NCBI RefSeq assembly: GCF_002263495.1
Contig: NZ_CP022753.1
Coordinates: 2,976,001 to 3,040,000, forward strand
Source of the DNA: Nocardiopsis gilva YIM 90087
Lineage (GTDB): Bacteria; Actinomycetota; Actinomycetes; Streptosporangiales; Streptosporangiaceae
Reading direction: 5' to 3'
DNA length: 64,000 nucleotides
The translations under genes were made by a program, and so were the position numbers. The notes under the pieces are model-generated. The model saw nothing but the letters and a program-made list of their open reading frames with translations, was not told the DNA's origin and ran no database searches. This document shows, one piece after another, positions 54,148-63,114 of this stretch (the stretch's first letter is position 1; every line of letters begins with the position of its first letter).

Positions 54148-55632
54148 GTGACCCCCCGAAAGCATCCCCCGGCGTCGTGGCGCGCCACCACCCTGGCCGT
54201 GCTCACGGCGTCCGCACTCGCCCTCACCCTGGCGCCCGCGAGTGCCGATCCTCGCCCCGCCGACACCAACGCCCACGCCAACGCCAACACAGTCACAGCC
54301 CCGGCCGACGACGGCATCGTCGAACGCCTGGAGGCCATCCCGGGTCTGCGAATCGTCGAGGAGCAGGACACCGAGCCCGGTTTCCGCTTCTTCCTCCTCG
54401 CCTACGATCAGCCGACCGATCACAGCGACCCCGACGGCGCGACGTTCGAACAGCGCCTGACCCTGCTGCACCGCGGCCTGGACCGGCCCACGGTGCTGCA
54501 CACCACCGGGTACAACGTCCCCACCTTCCCCTTCCGGGCCGAGCCCACGCGGATCGTCGACGGCAACCAGATCTCCACCGAGCAGCGGTTCTTCGAGCCG
54601 TCCCGCCCCGACCCGGCCGACTGGTCGAACCTGGACATCCGGCAGGCCGCCGCCGACCACCACCGCATCGTCGAGGCGCTCAACGACATCTACAGCAAGG
54701 AGTGGCTGTCCACCGGCGCCTCCAAGGGCGGAATGACGTCGGTCTACCACCGCCGCTTCTACCCCGGCGACATCGACGGCACCATCGCCTACGTCGCGCC
54801 CAACGACGTCCGCAACCACGAAGACCGCGCCTACGAGAAGTTCTTCGACGGCGTCGGCTCGGACCCGGCCTGCCAGCAGAGCCTGGCCGACCTGCAGCGG
54901 GAGTCGCTGGAGCGCCGGGACGAGCTGGTCGGGCACTACGAGAAGCTCGCGGCTCGGGAAGGGTGGACCTTCGACCGCACCATCGGCAGCGCCGACGCCG
55001 CCTTCGAGATGCTGGTTCTGGACACGCCATGGGCGTTCTGGCAGTACCAGCCCGAGTCACGGTGCGCGGAGGTGCCCGCCACCGACGCCGGCACCGACGA
55101 GATCGCGGCCTTCCTCGACGACGTCGCCGGGTTCGAGTTCTACAGCGACCAGGGCACCGAGCCCTTCATCACGTACTACTTCCAGGCCGCGACCCAGCTG
55201 GGCTCGCCGACCGTGCCCACCGGCCACCTCGACGACCTGCTGCGCTACCCCGACCAGTTCGGCGGGGACACCTACGTGCCCGACGACATCCCGATGCCGC
55301 GGTTCGACCGCCGCGCCATGCCCGACATCGACCACTGGGTGTACAAGAGCGGCGAGCGCATGCTGTTCGTCGACGGCGAGTTCGACCCGTGGGGTGCCGA
55401 GTCGTTCCGCGTCCGGTCGAGCAGGCGCGACACGATGCGCTTCGTCGCCCCCAAGGCGAACCATGGCGCCAACATCGCCAAGCTGGGGAACCAGGACCGG
55501 GCGGCGGCCACGTCGGCGGTCCGGCGCTGGGCAGGAGTCACGGATGAGGTGACGCTGCGGCGGGCGCCGGTCGCCTCGGAGCTGGACGCGGCCGGCGCGG
55601 CGCTGCGGCAGCAGCGGCGCCACCACCGCTAG
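54148..55632 (+). CDS. secreted S37-family (PS-10) tripeptidyl aminopeptidase
   Basis: 494-residue exported serine peptidase. Signal peptide about 1-33 (LAVLTASALALTLAPASA). The alpha/beta-hydrolase core follows, with the nucleophile in STGASKGGMTSVYHRRFYPGDIDG, the acid in FVDGEFDPWGAESF and the His in KANHGANIAKL. This matches the Streptomyces prolyl tri/tetrapeptidyl aminopeptidase family S37. Role: trimming peptides outside the cell, perhaps with the secreted S1 protease at 14 kb. GTG start with AGGAGG 8 bases upstream. Divergent from the BTAD regulator. Confidence 0.9.
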   Translation: MTPRKHPPASWRATTLAVLTASALALTLAPASADPRPADTNAHANANTVTAPADDGIVERLEAIPGLRIVEEQDTEPGFRFFLLAYDQPTDHSDPDGATFEQRLTLLHRGLDRPTVLHTTGYNVPTFPFRAEPTRIVDGNQISTEQRFFEPSRPDPADWSNLDIRQAAADHHRIVEALNDIYSKEWLSTGASKGGMTSVYHRRFYPGDIDGTIAYVAPNDVRNHEDRAYEKFFDGVGSDPACQQSLADLQRESLERRDELVGHYEKLAAREGWTFDRTIGSADAAFEMLVLDTPWAFWQYQPESRCAEVPATDAGTDEIAAFLDDVAGFEFYSDQGTEPFITYYFQAATQLGSPTVPTGHLDDLLRYPDQFGGDTYVPDDIPMPRFDRRAMPDIDHWVYKSGERMLFVDGEFDPWGAESFRVRSSRRDTMRFVAPKANHGANIAKLGNQDRAAATSAVRRWAGVTDEVTLRRAPVASELDAAGAALRQQRRHHR

Positions 55633-55641
55633 CGGACAGCG

Positions 55642-55669
55642 GGGTGGGGGCAGCAGCGCGCCCCCACCC
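55642..55669. terminator. bidirectional terminator after S37 peptidase
   Basis: 10-bp stem GGGTGGGGGC with GCCCCCACCC (55642-55651 and 55660-55669, 8-base loop), ten bases beyond the peptidase stop and facing the convergent UMF1 gene. Confidence 0.8.
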
Positions 55670-55693
55670 TCATCCGCAGAGCGGAGCACCGGC

Positions 55694-57091
55694 TCAGAGC
55701 CGCTCGGGCACCTTGTTGCCGACCTCGCGGATACCGCGCCGCATGTCGGTCTTCCACAGCAGGAATCCGCCGATCAGGAAGAAGATGATCAGCGAGAAGA
55801 TCGCGGCCCGGTATCCGCCGGTCAGCGTGACGGCGATGGTCACGGCCAGCGAGCCGAGGAACGTCGATCCCCGGTCGCTGATCTGGTAGAGGCTGAAGTA
55901 CTCGGCCTCCCGTCCGCGCGGGATGAGCTGGGAGTACATCGAGCGTGCGAGGGCCTGCGCGCCGCCCAGCACCAGGCCGATTCCGACCCCCATCGCGAGG
56001 AAGAGCAGCGGTTCGCGGGCGGGCAGGAAGTAGCCGAGGGTCACCAGCACGCACCACACGACCAGCGTGCCGAGGACCGCCCGCTTGGATCCCACGCGGC
56101 GGGCGGCCATCCCGACCATCAGAGCTCCGGCGAAGGCCACGAACTGGATCATCAGGATCGTGCCCATCAGGATGCCCTGGTCCAGCTGTAGGTCCTGGGC
56201 GGCGAAGGGCGCGGCGTAGCGGACCGCGGCCTGGATGCCGTCGTTGAAGAAGATGAAGGCGAGCAGGAAGAGCAGGGTCTGCGGGTACTGGCGCATGTGG
56301 CGCACGGTGTGCACGAGCTGCACCGTGGAGGCCCGCAGGTTGGGGCGGGCCGAGCGGGCGGCGAGCTCGCCGAACCGGTTCCGCAGCGGCTTGAGCGCGA
56401 TGATCGTGAATCCGGTCCACCAGATCCCCACCGACGCGATCGCGATCCGCACGGCCTCGCCCTGGCTGATGCCCAGGGCGTCGGCTTGGAGCACCAGCAC
56501 GAGGTGGGCGGCGAGCAGCAGCGCGCCGCCGAGGTAGCCGATCGCCCACCCGACGGTGGACACGCGGTCGCGCTCGTCCGGCGTCGCGATCTCCGACAGG
56601 AAGGAGTTGTAGATGACCAGGGAGGCGCCGTAGAGGACGTTGGCGACCAGGAAGAGCGCGGCGGTCGTCACGTAGTCGCCGCCGGTGAAGTAGAGCAGCG
56701 ACGTGGCGACCGACCCGAGGAAGGCCAGCCAGAACAGCCAGCGCTTCTTGTGCTTGCTGTGGTCGGCCAGCGAGCCGAGCAGCGGCAGCAGGAGGATCTG
56801 CAGCAGGATCGCGACGGTGGTCACGGCCGGGTAGACCGCGTTCGCGTGCAGCTGGATGCCGAGCGGGTGGACGTAGTAGGCGCCGCCGGTACAGGTGGCG
56901 GTGTCGGGAGCCCCGGCCGTGGTGCACGCCAGGCCGCTGAGGTAGGGGCCGATGAGGACCGTGACCACCGAGGTGATGAACACCTGGTTGGCCCAGTCGT
57001 AGACATACCAGCCGCGCTGTTCGCGTCGTCGCTGCGCGGGATCGGCGGAGGGAGAGTTGTCCGGGACCTGCGCCGTGGGCCGTGAGTTCAT
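55694..57091 (-). CDS. MFS transporter, UMF1/Atg22-like family
   Basis: 465-residue 12-helix transporter. The UMF1 signature is at the start: REQRGWYVYDWANQVFITSVVTVLIGPYL. Motif A-like GSLADHSKHKKRWLFWLAF and the LGGAQALARSMYSQLIPRGREAEYFSLYQISDRGSTFLG segment are diagnostic. Substrate unknown; relatives are linked to amino-acid or vacuolar export. Start at MNSRPTAQVP, 17 bases after the GDPD gene stop, so the two form an operon. Confidence 0.93.
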   Translation of the reverse strand: MNSRPTAQVPDNSPSADPAQRRREQRGWYVYDWANQVFITSVVTVLIGPYLSGLACTTAGAPDTATCTGGAYYVHPLGIQLHANAVYPAVTTVAILLQILLLPLLGSLADHSKHKKRWLFWLAFLGSVATSLLYFTGGDYVTTAALFLVANVLYGASLVIYNSFLSEIATPDERDRVSTVGWAIGYLGGALLLAAHLVLVLQADALGISQGEAVRIAIASVGIWWTGFTIIALKPLRNRFGELAARSARPNLRASTVQLVHTVRHMRQYPQTLLFLLAFIFFNDGIQAAVRYAAPFAAQDLQLDQGILMGTILMIQFVAFAGALMVGMAARRVGSKRAVLGTLVVWCVLVTLGYFLPAREPLLFLAMGVGIGLVLGGAQALARSMYSQLIPRGREAEYFSLYQISDRGSTFLGSLAVTIAVTLTGGYRAAIFSLIIFFLIGGFLLWKTDMRRGIREVGNKVPERL

Positions 57092-57108
57092 GGAGGGCGG
57101 GGTCCGTC

Positions 57109-57915
57109 CTATTCGTCGCTTTGTTCGGAATTGTGCCAGGTGCCGCGCTCGATCAGCAGCCCCCTCAGCGCGGTGATGTTGTCGCTCACGATGCCGTCCA
57201 CCCCCGCGTCGAGCAGGCGTTCCATCAGCGTCGCGTCGTTGATCGTCCACACGTGCACCTGCATGCCGAGCCGGTGCGCGGTGGCGATGAGGTCCCGGCT
57301 CAACAGCGGGAAGCCGCGCATGCGCAGCGGGATCTGCACGGCTCCGACGCCGCGCCGGGCCAGCCACCCCAGCAGCGGGGTGAACGAGGCGAACCGCAGC
57401 CGCGCGACATCCACCGGACCGCAGGATGTGGCCACCGGCCGGTCGAACGCGCACCGGGCGCGGTCCAGGCGCACCTGGTCGAACGAGCCGATACACACCC
57501 GGTCCCAGGAGTTGGTGCGGCGCAGGACGCGGACGAGCGGCCGCACGGCGGCATCGGACTTGATGTCGATGTTGAACCGCGCCTCGGGCCAGGAGCCGAG
57601 CAGGTCCTCCAGCACCGGCACCGGTTCACTCCCGCCTACCCGGGCCTGCGCCACCTCGGAATAGGGCAGGTCGGCGATGGTTCCCGACCGGTCCGTGGTG
57701 CGGTCCAGCGTGTCGTCGTGGAAGGCCAGCAGCACACCGTCGCGGGTGGCGTGGACGTCGGTCTCCAAGTACCGGTAGCCCAGATCGATCGCGTGCTGGA
57801 AGGCCAGCGCCGTGTTCTCCAGCTCCGTGCGGATCCGACCGTCCTCATCGGTCAGCCATCCGCCTCGGTGGGCCAGTCCGACGGGCGTGGGGAGGTCGAA
57901 GTATCCGTGATTCAT
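57109..57915 (-). CDS. glycerophosphodiester phosphodiesterase
   Basis: 268-residue TIM-barrel enzyme that splits glycerophosphodiesters into glycerol-3-phosphate and an alcohol. Motifs: LAHRGG (catalytic His), ELENTALAFQHAIDLGYRYLETDVHATRDGVLLAFHDDTLDRTT (metal Glu/Asp and second His), FNIDIKS (metal Glu replaced by Asp in this strand) and VHVWTINDATLMERLLDAGVDGIVSDN. No signal peptide, so cytoplasmic. First gene of a two-gene operon with the UMF1 transporter, which might move its product or substrate. Confidence 0.94.
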   Translation of the reverse strand: MNHGYFDLPTPVGLAHRGGWLTDEDGRIRTELENTALAFQHAIDLGYRYLETDVHATRDGVLLAFHDDTLDRTTDRSGTIADLPYSEVAQARVGGSEPVPVLEDLLGSWPEARFNIDIKSDAAVRPLVRVLRRTNSWDRVCIGSFDQVRLDRARCAFDRPVATSCGPVDVARLRFASFTPLLGWLARRGVGAVQIPLRMRGFPLLSRDLIATAHRLGMQVHVWTINDATLMERLLDAGVDGIVSDNITALRGLLIERGTWHNSEQSDE

Positions 57916-58199
57916 GCAGTTCCTAGCGGACGATCCCGGCCTTTTCGGACACTCGCGTCCTTGAAGGTCGAGAGGTTGACATCAGAAGTATGGGGTGACC
58001 CGGAACACGGAGCAACGGCGGGGGTCGGCGTCGGGCCGGAGCCGGCCGAGGGCGGTTCGGACGTTCACGGCCGGGATTCGCCGAGAAAGTTGGAATTCCA
58101 GGTGGCAATGGGCGTCTGCTGCGGGTCCTTAGGTAGCGGATGGGCCGGCGGCCCGTCCATGGACCCCCGGTTGTATGGGAAATCGAAGGGAATCCGCAG

Positions 58200-58640
58200 A
58201 TGCCCTGTCAGCTCTCCCGGTCACTCCGCCCCTGCCCCGTTCTCCGGCCGCACGCCCCTGTCGATCGGAGTCGCGTGCACCAGCTGTCCCAGTTCGCCCA
58301 GCACACGGCCGAGGTCCTGGCCGGGGAGCGTCCGCCGGGGCAGATGCGCAACCTGTTCTGCGGCGCCGCTTACGAGCGGCTGGTGCGCCGCGCGGGCGGC
58401 TACGCGTCGTCGGTGCAGCGTCCCTGTGTCAGCGGCACCGTCATGCGCAATGAGACGGATTGGAGCGTGTTCGAGGTCAGCGCCGTCGTCGCCTGCGGTA
58501 CCCGGCACCGCGCCCTGGCGATGCGGGTGGTCTTCGCGCAGCACGCGTGGCTGTGCACGCACATCGAGACCGATCTCGAGCGTGGTCGGCGGCCGTGCGG
58601 ACGGGGCGGCGTGCGCCGCCGAGGCCACCGGGCCACGTGA
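58200..58640 (+). CDS. Rv3235-family protein
   Basis: 146-residue protein matching the Rv3235 family pattern: VHQLSQFAQHTAEVLAGERPPGQMRNLFCGAAYERLVRRAG, then VFEVSAVVACGTRHRALAMRVVFAQHAWLCTHIETD. Relatives lie near secA in many actinobacteria; here secA is not adjacent. Start at MPCQLSRS, preceded by GAAGGGA 8 bases away; an in-frame ATG at 58140 is weaker. The C-terminus is Arg/Gly-rich. Function unknown. Confidence 0.75.
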   Translation: MPCQLSRSLRPCPVLRPHAPVDRSRVHQLSQFAQHTAEVLAGERPPGQMRNLFCGAAYERLVRRAGGYASSVQRPCVSGTVMRNETDWSVFEVSAVVACGTRHRALAMRVVFAQHAWLCTHIETDLERGRRPCGRGGVRRRGHRAT

Positions 58641-58761
58641 CGAGCCGGTTCGCGGACCCGTCGGCCGCCGGACCCTGAGGCCCGCGGGCGAGCGCGTGGC
58701 CGGATCACGAGGTCGTCGGATCGGCGGAGGTTTCGGACACCGCGGGTCCGGGCTTCCCGAG

Positions 58762-58803
58762 ACCCGTGTCCGGCCCCACCGGTCATGGGGGCCGGACACG
58801 GGT
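58762..58803. terminator. strong terminator between Rv3235-family gene and P-type ATPase
   Basis: Perfect 16-bp stem (58762-58777 with 58788-58803, 10-base loop), followed by a T-rich stretch (TTCTC, then TTTTCTCC). It can end transcripts from either side. The remainder of the 334-bp gap shows nothing else. Confidence 0.85.
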
Positions 58804-58974
58804 TCTCAGTGAATTTTCTCCACGCCGGGTCGCTTGTGGGGGAGGTGCGGGCGTGGTGTCGCCGATCCGCCTGCCGAATCGTGGTACGTATCGGATCGAA
58901 TCGTCGCAAGACGACCGCGCGTCAGCCGTGACCGGGTGTCCGGGTCGGCGCGACACTTGATACCTGGATCGGCA

Positions 58975-60999
58975 TCAGGAGCCCGACGCCTGGCTCCAGG
59001 CCCGGTCTCGGAGCAGCCGCAACCCGTTGAGCGCGACCAGAACCGTGGAGCCCTCGTGTCCGGCCACGCCGAGGGGGAGGGGCAGCGTGCCGACGATGTC
59101 CCAGGTGGCCAAGGTCACGATCACCGTCCCGGCGATCACGAGATTGGCGATCACCAGCCGACGTGCCCGGCGCGCCAGGGCGACCGCCGCGGGAACCGCC
59201 GCGAGCTCGTCACGGACGACCACGGCGTCGGCGGTCTCCAACGCAAGGTCGGAGCCTGCTCCGCCCATCGCGATCCCGGATCGCGCGGTCGCCATGGCGG
59301 GTGCGTCGTTCACCCCGTCACCCACGAACGCCACCCGCTGTCCGCCTTCGGCCAGTTCCCGTACCGCCGCGGCCTTGTCCTCGGGGAGCAGACCCGGACG
59401 CACGTCACCGATACCGACGGCAGCGGCCACCCGCTCCGCCGCCCCGGCGTTGTCGCCCGTCAGCAGCACCGGCGGGGCGGCGCTCAACTCGCCGCAGCGT
59501 CGCACGCCACGCTCGGCGTCGGGACGCAGTGTGTCACCGATCCCGATGACGGCCACCGCCACGCTGTCGGCGACGACCGCCACGGCGGTACGGCCACTCG
59601 CCTCCACCTCGGCCGCGATCGCACAGGCACGGACGTAGGAATCCGCGGGGGCTCCGTCGCCCGCGGCGTCCGGCCGCATCCGCCGCGGCTCGCCCACCTC
59701 GACGCGTACACCCTCCACCGTGGCGGCCACGCCCCGCCCCGGAGCGGCGACGAAGTCCGTGGCGTCGGGCACAGCGATCTCCGCGGCCCGAGCGGCGGCC
59801 ACGATCGCGGCGCCTACGGGATGCTCACTGGGGTACTCGGCGGCCGCCGCCGCGCGCAGGACCTCGGTCTCGGTGCGGTAGCCGCCCGCTGCCCGGCGCT
59901 CATGGCCCTGGGCGTCGATGAGCCGGATGTCCTCCACCCGGGGGCGGCCCGCGGTGAGTGTTCCCGTCTTGTCGAAGGCGACCACCGACGTCGCCGCCAG
60001 CCGCTCCATCGCCACCGCGTTCTTCACCAGCACACCGTTGCGTCCCGCCGTCGCCATCGCGGCGAGGAGCGGCGGCATGGTGGCCAGGACGATGGCACAG
60101 GGCGAGGCCACGATCATGAAGGTCATCGCGCGCAACAGCGCGGACTCGAGGTCGGATCCCAGCAGCAGCGGGATGGTGAACAGCGCGATAGTCGCGACCA
60201 CGACGCCCACCGAGTAGTGCTGTTCGAAGCGCTCGATGAACAGCTGGGTGCGCGCCTTGGTCGCGGTGGCCTGCCGCACCTGCTCGGCGATGCGGGCGAC
60301 CACGGTGTCGTGCGCGGGACGGGTGACACGGATCCGCAGCGCACCGGAGCCGTTCATGGTCCCGGCGAACACCTCGTCGCCCGCGCCCTTGGCCGCGGGG
60401 AGGGATTCCCCGGTGACCGTCGCCTGGTCCACCTCGCCCGCCCCGTCGACGACCTCCCCATCGGCCGCGATCCGCTCGCCCGGACGGACGAGCACGGTGT
60501 CGCCGACGCGGAGATCCGCGGCGTCGACGGCCTCCTCGGAACCATCGGTAGCGACACGCGTCCCTCGGTCGGGGGCAAGGCCGAGGAGGCCGCGCACCGA
60601 GTCCTCGGTGCGCCGGGTGGCCAGGGCCTCCAGCGCACCAGAGGTCGCGAAGATGATGATGAGCAGGGCGCCGTCGAAGATCTGGCCGATCGCGGCCGCG
60701 CCGATGGCCGCGACGATCATCAGCAGATCGACATCGAGTGTCCGTTCCCGCAGCGCCCGGAGCCCGGACAGCGCCGGCTCCCATCCGCCGACGGCGTAGC
60801 AGGCGAGGTAGAACGCCCAATACGACCACGCGGGCGCCCCCGCGAGGTGGAGCAGCCCACCACAGCAGAACAGAACGAGCGCCGCGGCGGCCCATCGCAC
60901 CTCACCGAGCGCGAACATCGGCGTGCGCCGCCGGGGGATCGGTGCACGGGCCTGACCTCCGGCCCGCTCGGCAGCGGGAGCGGATACGAGTGTCGGCAT
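58975..60999 (-). CDS. P1B-4-type heavy-metal transporting P-type ATPase
   Basis: 674-residue membrane pump. Seen: no N-terminal metal-binding domain, the transport motif SPC (IVASPCAIVLAT) in helix 4 rather than CPC, and HEGSTVLVALNGLRLL in the last helix; both are marks of subgroup P1B-4 (Co/Zn/Fe efflux, CtpD/CoaT-like). Catalytic parts: TGES actuator loop, phosphorylated Asp in FDKTGTLT, SEHPVG and GDGVNDAP. Start at MPTLVSAP with GGAG 5 bases upstream; the longer frame is unnecessary. Divergent from an ArsR regulator with a shared operator, so metal-inducible expression is likely. Confidence 0.95.
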   Translation of the reverse strand: MPTLVSAPAAERAGGQARAPIPRRRTPMFALGEVRWAAAALVLFCCGGLLHLAGAPAWSYWAFYLACYAVGGWEPALSGLRALRERTLDVDLLMIVAAIGAAAIGQIFDGALLIIIFATSGALEALATRRTEDSVRGLLGLAPDRGTRVATDGSEEAVDAADLRVGDTVLVRPGERIAADGEVVDGAGEVDQATVTGESLPAAKGAGDEVFAGTMNGSGALRIRVTRPAHDTVVARIAEQVRQATATKARTQLFIERFEQHYSVGVVVATIALFTIPLLLGSDLESALLRAMTFMIVASPCAIVLATMPPLLAAMATAGRNGVLVKNAVAMERLAATSVVAFDKTGTLTAGRPRVEDIRLIDAQGHERRAAGGYRTETEVLRAAAAAEYPSEHPVGAAIVAAARAAEIAVPDATDFVAAPGRGVAATVEGVRVEVGEPRRMRPDAAGDGAPADSYVRACAIAAEVEASGRTAVAVVADSVAVAVIGIGDTLRPDAERGVRRCGELSAAPPVLLTGDNAGAAERVAAAVGIGDVRPGLLPEDKAAAVRELAEGGQRVAFVGDGVNDAPAMATARSGIAMGGAGSDLALETADAVVVRDELAAVPAAVALARRARRLVIANLVIAGTVIVTLATWDIVGTLPLPLGVAGHEGSTVLVALNGLRLLRDRAWSQASGS

Positions 61000-61046
61000 G
61001 AGAACTCCAGGCAGGACGCTGAAACGATCGAAGGACACAATACACG

Positions 61047-61072
61047 CTCATATGAAGATGTCTTCATATGAG
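61047..61072. promoter_or_regulatory. ArsR/SmtB-type operator between the metal ATPase and its regulator
   Basis: Perfect 12-bp inverted repeat CTCATATGAAGA / TCTTCATATGAG with a 2-base centre. It resembles the ATATGAA-type sites of NmtR/CzrA-like sensors and is 48 bases upstream of the ATPase start and 100 bases before the regulator start, so it can control both. Confidence 0.85.
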
Positions 61073-61171
61073 TCCGAGTTATGCCCTCGATCACCGCGTC
61101 GCCCGGCAGTTCCCGCCCCCGCCCACGGTCGCGTCGGCCTGGGATCCCCGCGTGGTCAGTACCATGGCCGC

Positions 61172-61534
61172 ATGGGGCACAGGCCGATAGCAGGTACGCA
61201 AACAGCGGACATCGCAGGCCCGGCGAGCCTCGACGCCGCCGGAGCGGCGAAAGTCGCCGAAACCCTCCAAGCCCTCGCGGCCCCCAGTCGCCTCCTCATC
61301 CTCACGGCCCTGCGCTCCGGCCCCCAGACGGTCGGCGAGATCGTCGACACGGTGGGCCTGTCACAGTCGGCCGTCTCCCACCAACTCCGCCTACTGCGCA
61401 ACCTCGGCCTGGTCACCGCCACTCGCGACGGCCGCAGCATGAGCTACGCCCTTTACGACCACCACGTCGCCCAACTCCTCGACCAGGCCGTCCACCACAT
61501 CGAACACCTCCGCCTCGGCATCTCCGACAGCTGA
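61172..61534 (+). CDS. ArsR/SmtB-family metal-sensing repressor
   Basis: 120-residue winged-helix repressor. The helix-turn-helix is seen in TVGEIVDTVGLSQSAVSHQLRLLRNLGLVTATRDGRSMSYALYD. The C-terminal alpha-5 helix carries the exact pattern D-x-H-(10)-H-x-x-H (in YDHHVAQLLDQAVHHIEHL), the metal site of CzrA/SmtB/NmtR-type sensors for Zn, Co or Ni. There are no cysteines, so it is not an As/Cd-type sensor. The ATG has no clear Shine-Dalgarno. It is divergent from the P1B-4 ATPase and presumably represses it through the 61047-61072 palindrome until metal binds. Confidence 0.92.
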   Translation: MGHRPIAGTQTADIAGPASLDAAGAAKVAETLQALAAPSRLLILTALRSGPQTVGEIVDTVGLSQSAVSHQLRLLRNLGLVTATRDGRSMSYALYDHHVAQLLDQAVHHIEHLRLGISDS

Positions 61535-61572
61535 CCACCCGCGCGGCGCGGGCGACCGGGGAGAAGGGAATC

Positions 61573-61667
61573 GGGGTCTGCTGGGCGGCCTTGTCGGCGT
61601 TCGTCCTGTCCGGTGTTCTTGGGTGAAAAGCGGCACCGAGGGCGGAGGGGGTTGGGGGGCGCTGGTC
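61573..61667 (-). repeat. 95-bp dispersed repeat, copy A (inverted)
   Basis: Reverse complement is close to copy B at 62146-62239 and related to copy C at 62807-62892. Shared landmarks are CCCTCGG, GCTTTTCAC and GAACACCGGA. Starts about 38 bases after the ArsR stop. Confidence 0.7.
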
Positions 61668-61864
61668 CCCTGAGGGGGAGGCGGGCCGGGCGAGCAGCGG
61701 CGGCCCGCTCCGCCGGTCACCTCCCCGGCGGAGCGGCGGGGGCGGCAGCGAGGGCGGGTGGGTGGTGGGGGTGCCCCGGTCGGCTCTGGGGTGGGGCGGG
61801 CGGGCCGGAAACCAGATTGCGGGCCACCCGGAGCCGGGTATGCCCGGTTTGCCACACGTTCCCC

Positions 61865-61928
61865 GCGATGATCATGGGAATTCTTCCGAAAATCGGCCGG
61901 AAATCGAAAGAATTCCCATGATCATCGC
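61865..61928. repeat. palindromic element P1 with 21-bp perfect arms
   Basis: Arms 61865-61885 and 61908-61928 are exact inverted copies containing GATCATGGGAATTC. The 22-base centre is itself partly palindromic around GGCC. Each arm matches the half-elements at 62254 and 62520. Confidence 0.85.
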
Positions 61929-62012
61929 CAGAAGGGCTCCGCAGTGGGGCGACAAGGCGGGCAGGGACGAGTGCTTTGTCCTATTTTTCATGGTCAGCGC
62001 GGAGTGGATGCG

Positions 62013-62072
62013 TTGATCTCGGGAAAGTGCGCCAAAAAACCGTCGGAATTTGGCGCACTTTCCCGAGATCAA
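62013..62072. repeat. palindromic element P2 with 24-bp perfect arms
   Basis: Arms 62013-62036 and 62049-62072 are exact inverted copies beginning TTGATCTCGGGAAAGTG, with a 12-base loop. Different sequence from P1 but the same architecture. Confidence 0.85.
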
Positions 62073-62145
62073 TGGAGGCGCGGACAAAACGGGCACACGG
62101 AGAGCGCTTTCCCGCCCCGGGGCACCGTGCGCCCACCCGCCGGAC

Positions 62146-62239
62146 GACCGGCGCCCCCAGCCCCCACCGCCCTCGGTTCCGCTTTTCACCACCGAACACC
62201 GGAAAGGACGAACGCCGACAAGGCCGCCCAGCAGACCCC
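62146..62239 (+). repeat. 95-bp dispersed repeat, copy B
   Basis: Nearly identical to copy A in inverted orientation; ends just before half-element P3-left. Confidence 0.7.
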
Positions 62240-62253
62240 CTGCCCCACACCGT

Positions 62254-62520
62254 GATGATCATGGGGATTCCGTCGATTTCCGGCCACTCAAGTTTCGGGT
62301 TTATGCCTCCGCGCTCGCTCCCTCGGTGATCTTGCTGATGCCGTCACTGTCGGCTCAGAAGGCGACTGCAGCAACGAGGCCACCGCAGCCACCCCGCGAG
62401 GAGGACAGACACAACCCGACAAATCAGGCGTCAACTGGATCCAGCATGCACATCCATGCATTATGCAGCATTTTCCCGAAACTTGAGCGGCCATTTCTCG
62501 ACAGAATTCCCATGATCATC
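62254..62520. repeat. MITE-like unit flanked by 46-bp inverted half-elements (P3)
   Basis: Left half 62254-62299 and right half 62475-62520 match as inverted repeats at 38 of 46 positions, both starting GATGATCATGGG at the outside. They enclose 175 noncoding bases that are AT-richer than the surroundings. No target-site duplication was recognised with confidence. Confidence 0.6.
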
Positions 62521-62806
62521 GGCGGAGGAGGCCAACGGCGGGGCGATCCTCCCGCATTGCGGAAGCTCGCTCGCGCGAAGCGGAGCCCCCGGGCTCCGGG
62601 TGGCCGGAGGGGCTGATCCACCTGCCCGCAGCCGCCCGGCCCGCGCCGGTCTACCCGGCCGACCCCGGGTCGCGCGTTCCGCCCGGTGGGTGAGTGTGGT
62701 GCCCCACCCGTCCGCTCCTCGTCGGTGCCGCCTTGCCCTCGCCGTCGGGAAGCTTCACGTCGCCCATGCCCCCGGCGGTCGCCCGGCGCCGCTGCACCCG
62801 CTGGGC

Positions 62807-62892
62807 GACCGGTGCCCCCAACCCCCTTCGCCCTCGGCGCTGCTTTTCACGCAAGAACACCGGAGGAGCCGAACGGACCGACCCAGCAGGCC
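62807..62892 (+). repeat. 95-bp dispersed repeat, copy C (divergent)
   Basis: Same orientation as copy B; shares the CCCTCGG, GCTTTTCAC, AGAACACCGGA landmarks but is more diverged at its end. The surrounding 62521-63118 holds no supported gene. Confidence 0.6.
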
Positions 62893-63114
62893 GGGTTCCC
62901 GTGGTGGTGGGCGGGTGGGGCCGTCGGCGGGGTTTGGGGTGGGTTGGTTGGGTGGTTTCGGTCGGGCCGTTGTTGGCCTGGGTGGGCCGTCGGATGGGTG
63001 TCCGATACTGCGCTTCCACGGCGTGCGACCGCTGTTTCGAGGGGTTTTGCGCAGTGTGCACCGGACGTCGTGAACGTCGAGTGCCCTCGGGCTGATTTCT
63101 TCTGTTGTAGCCGG

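Noticed and set aside
58834-61071. Plus-strand open frame of 745 codons across the P-type ATPase gene
   Set aside because: It is antisense to a protein with all P-type ATPase motifs, and its composition (Gly, Arg, His, Asp) is typical of GC-bias shadows.
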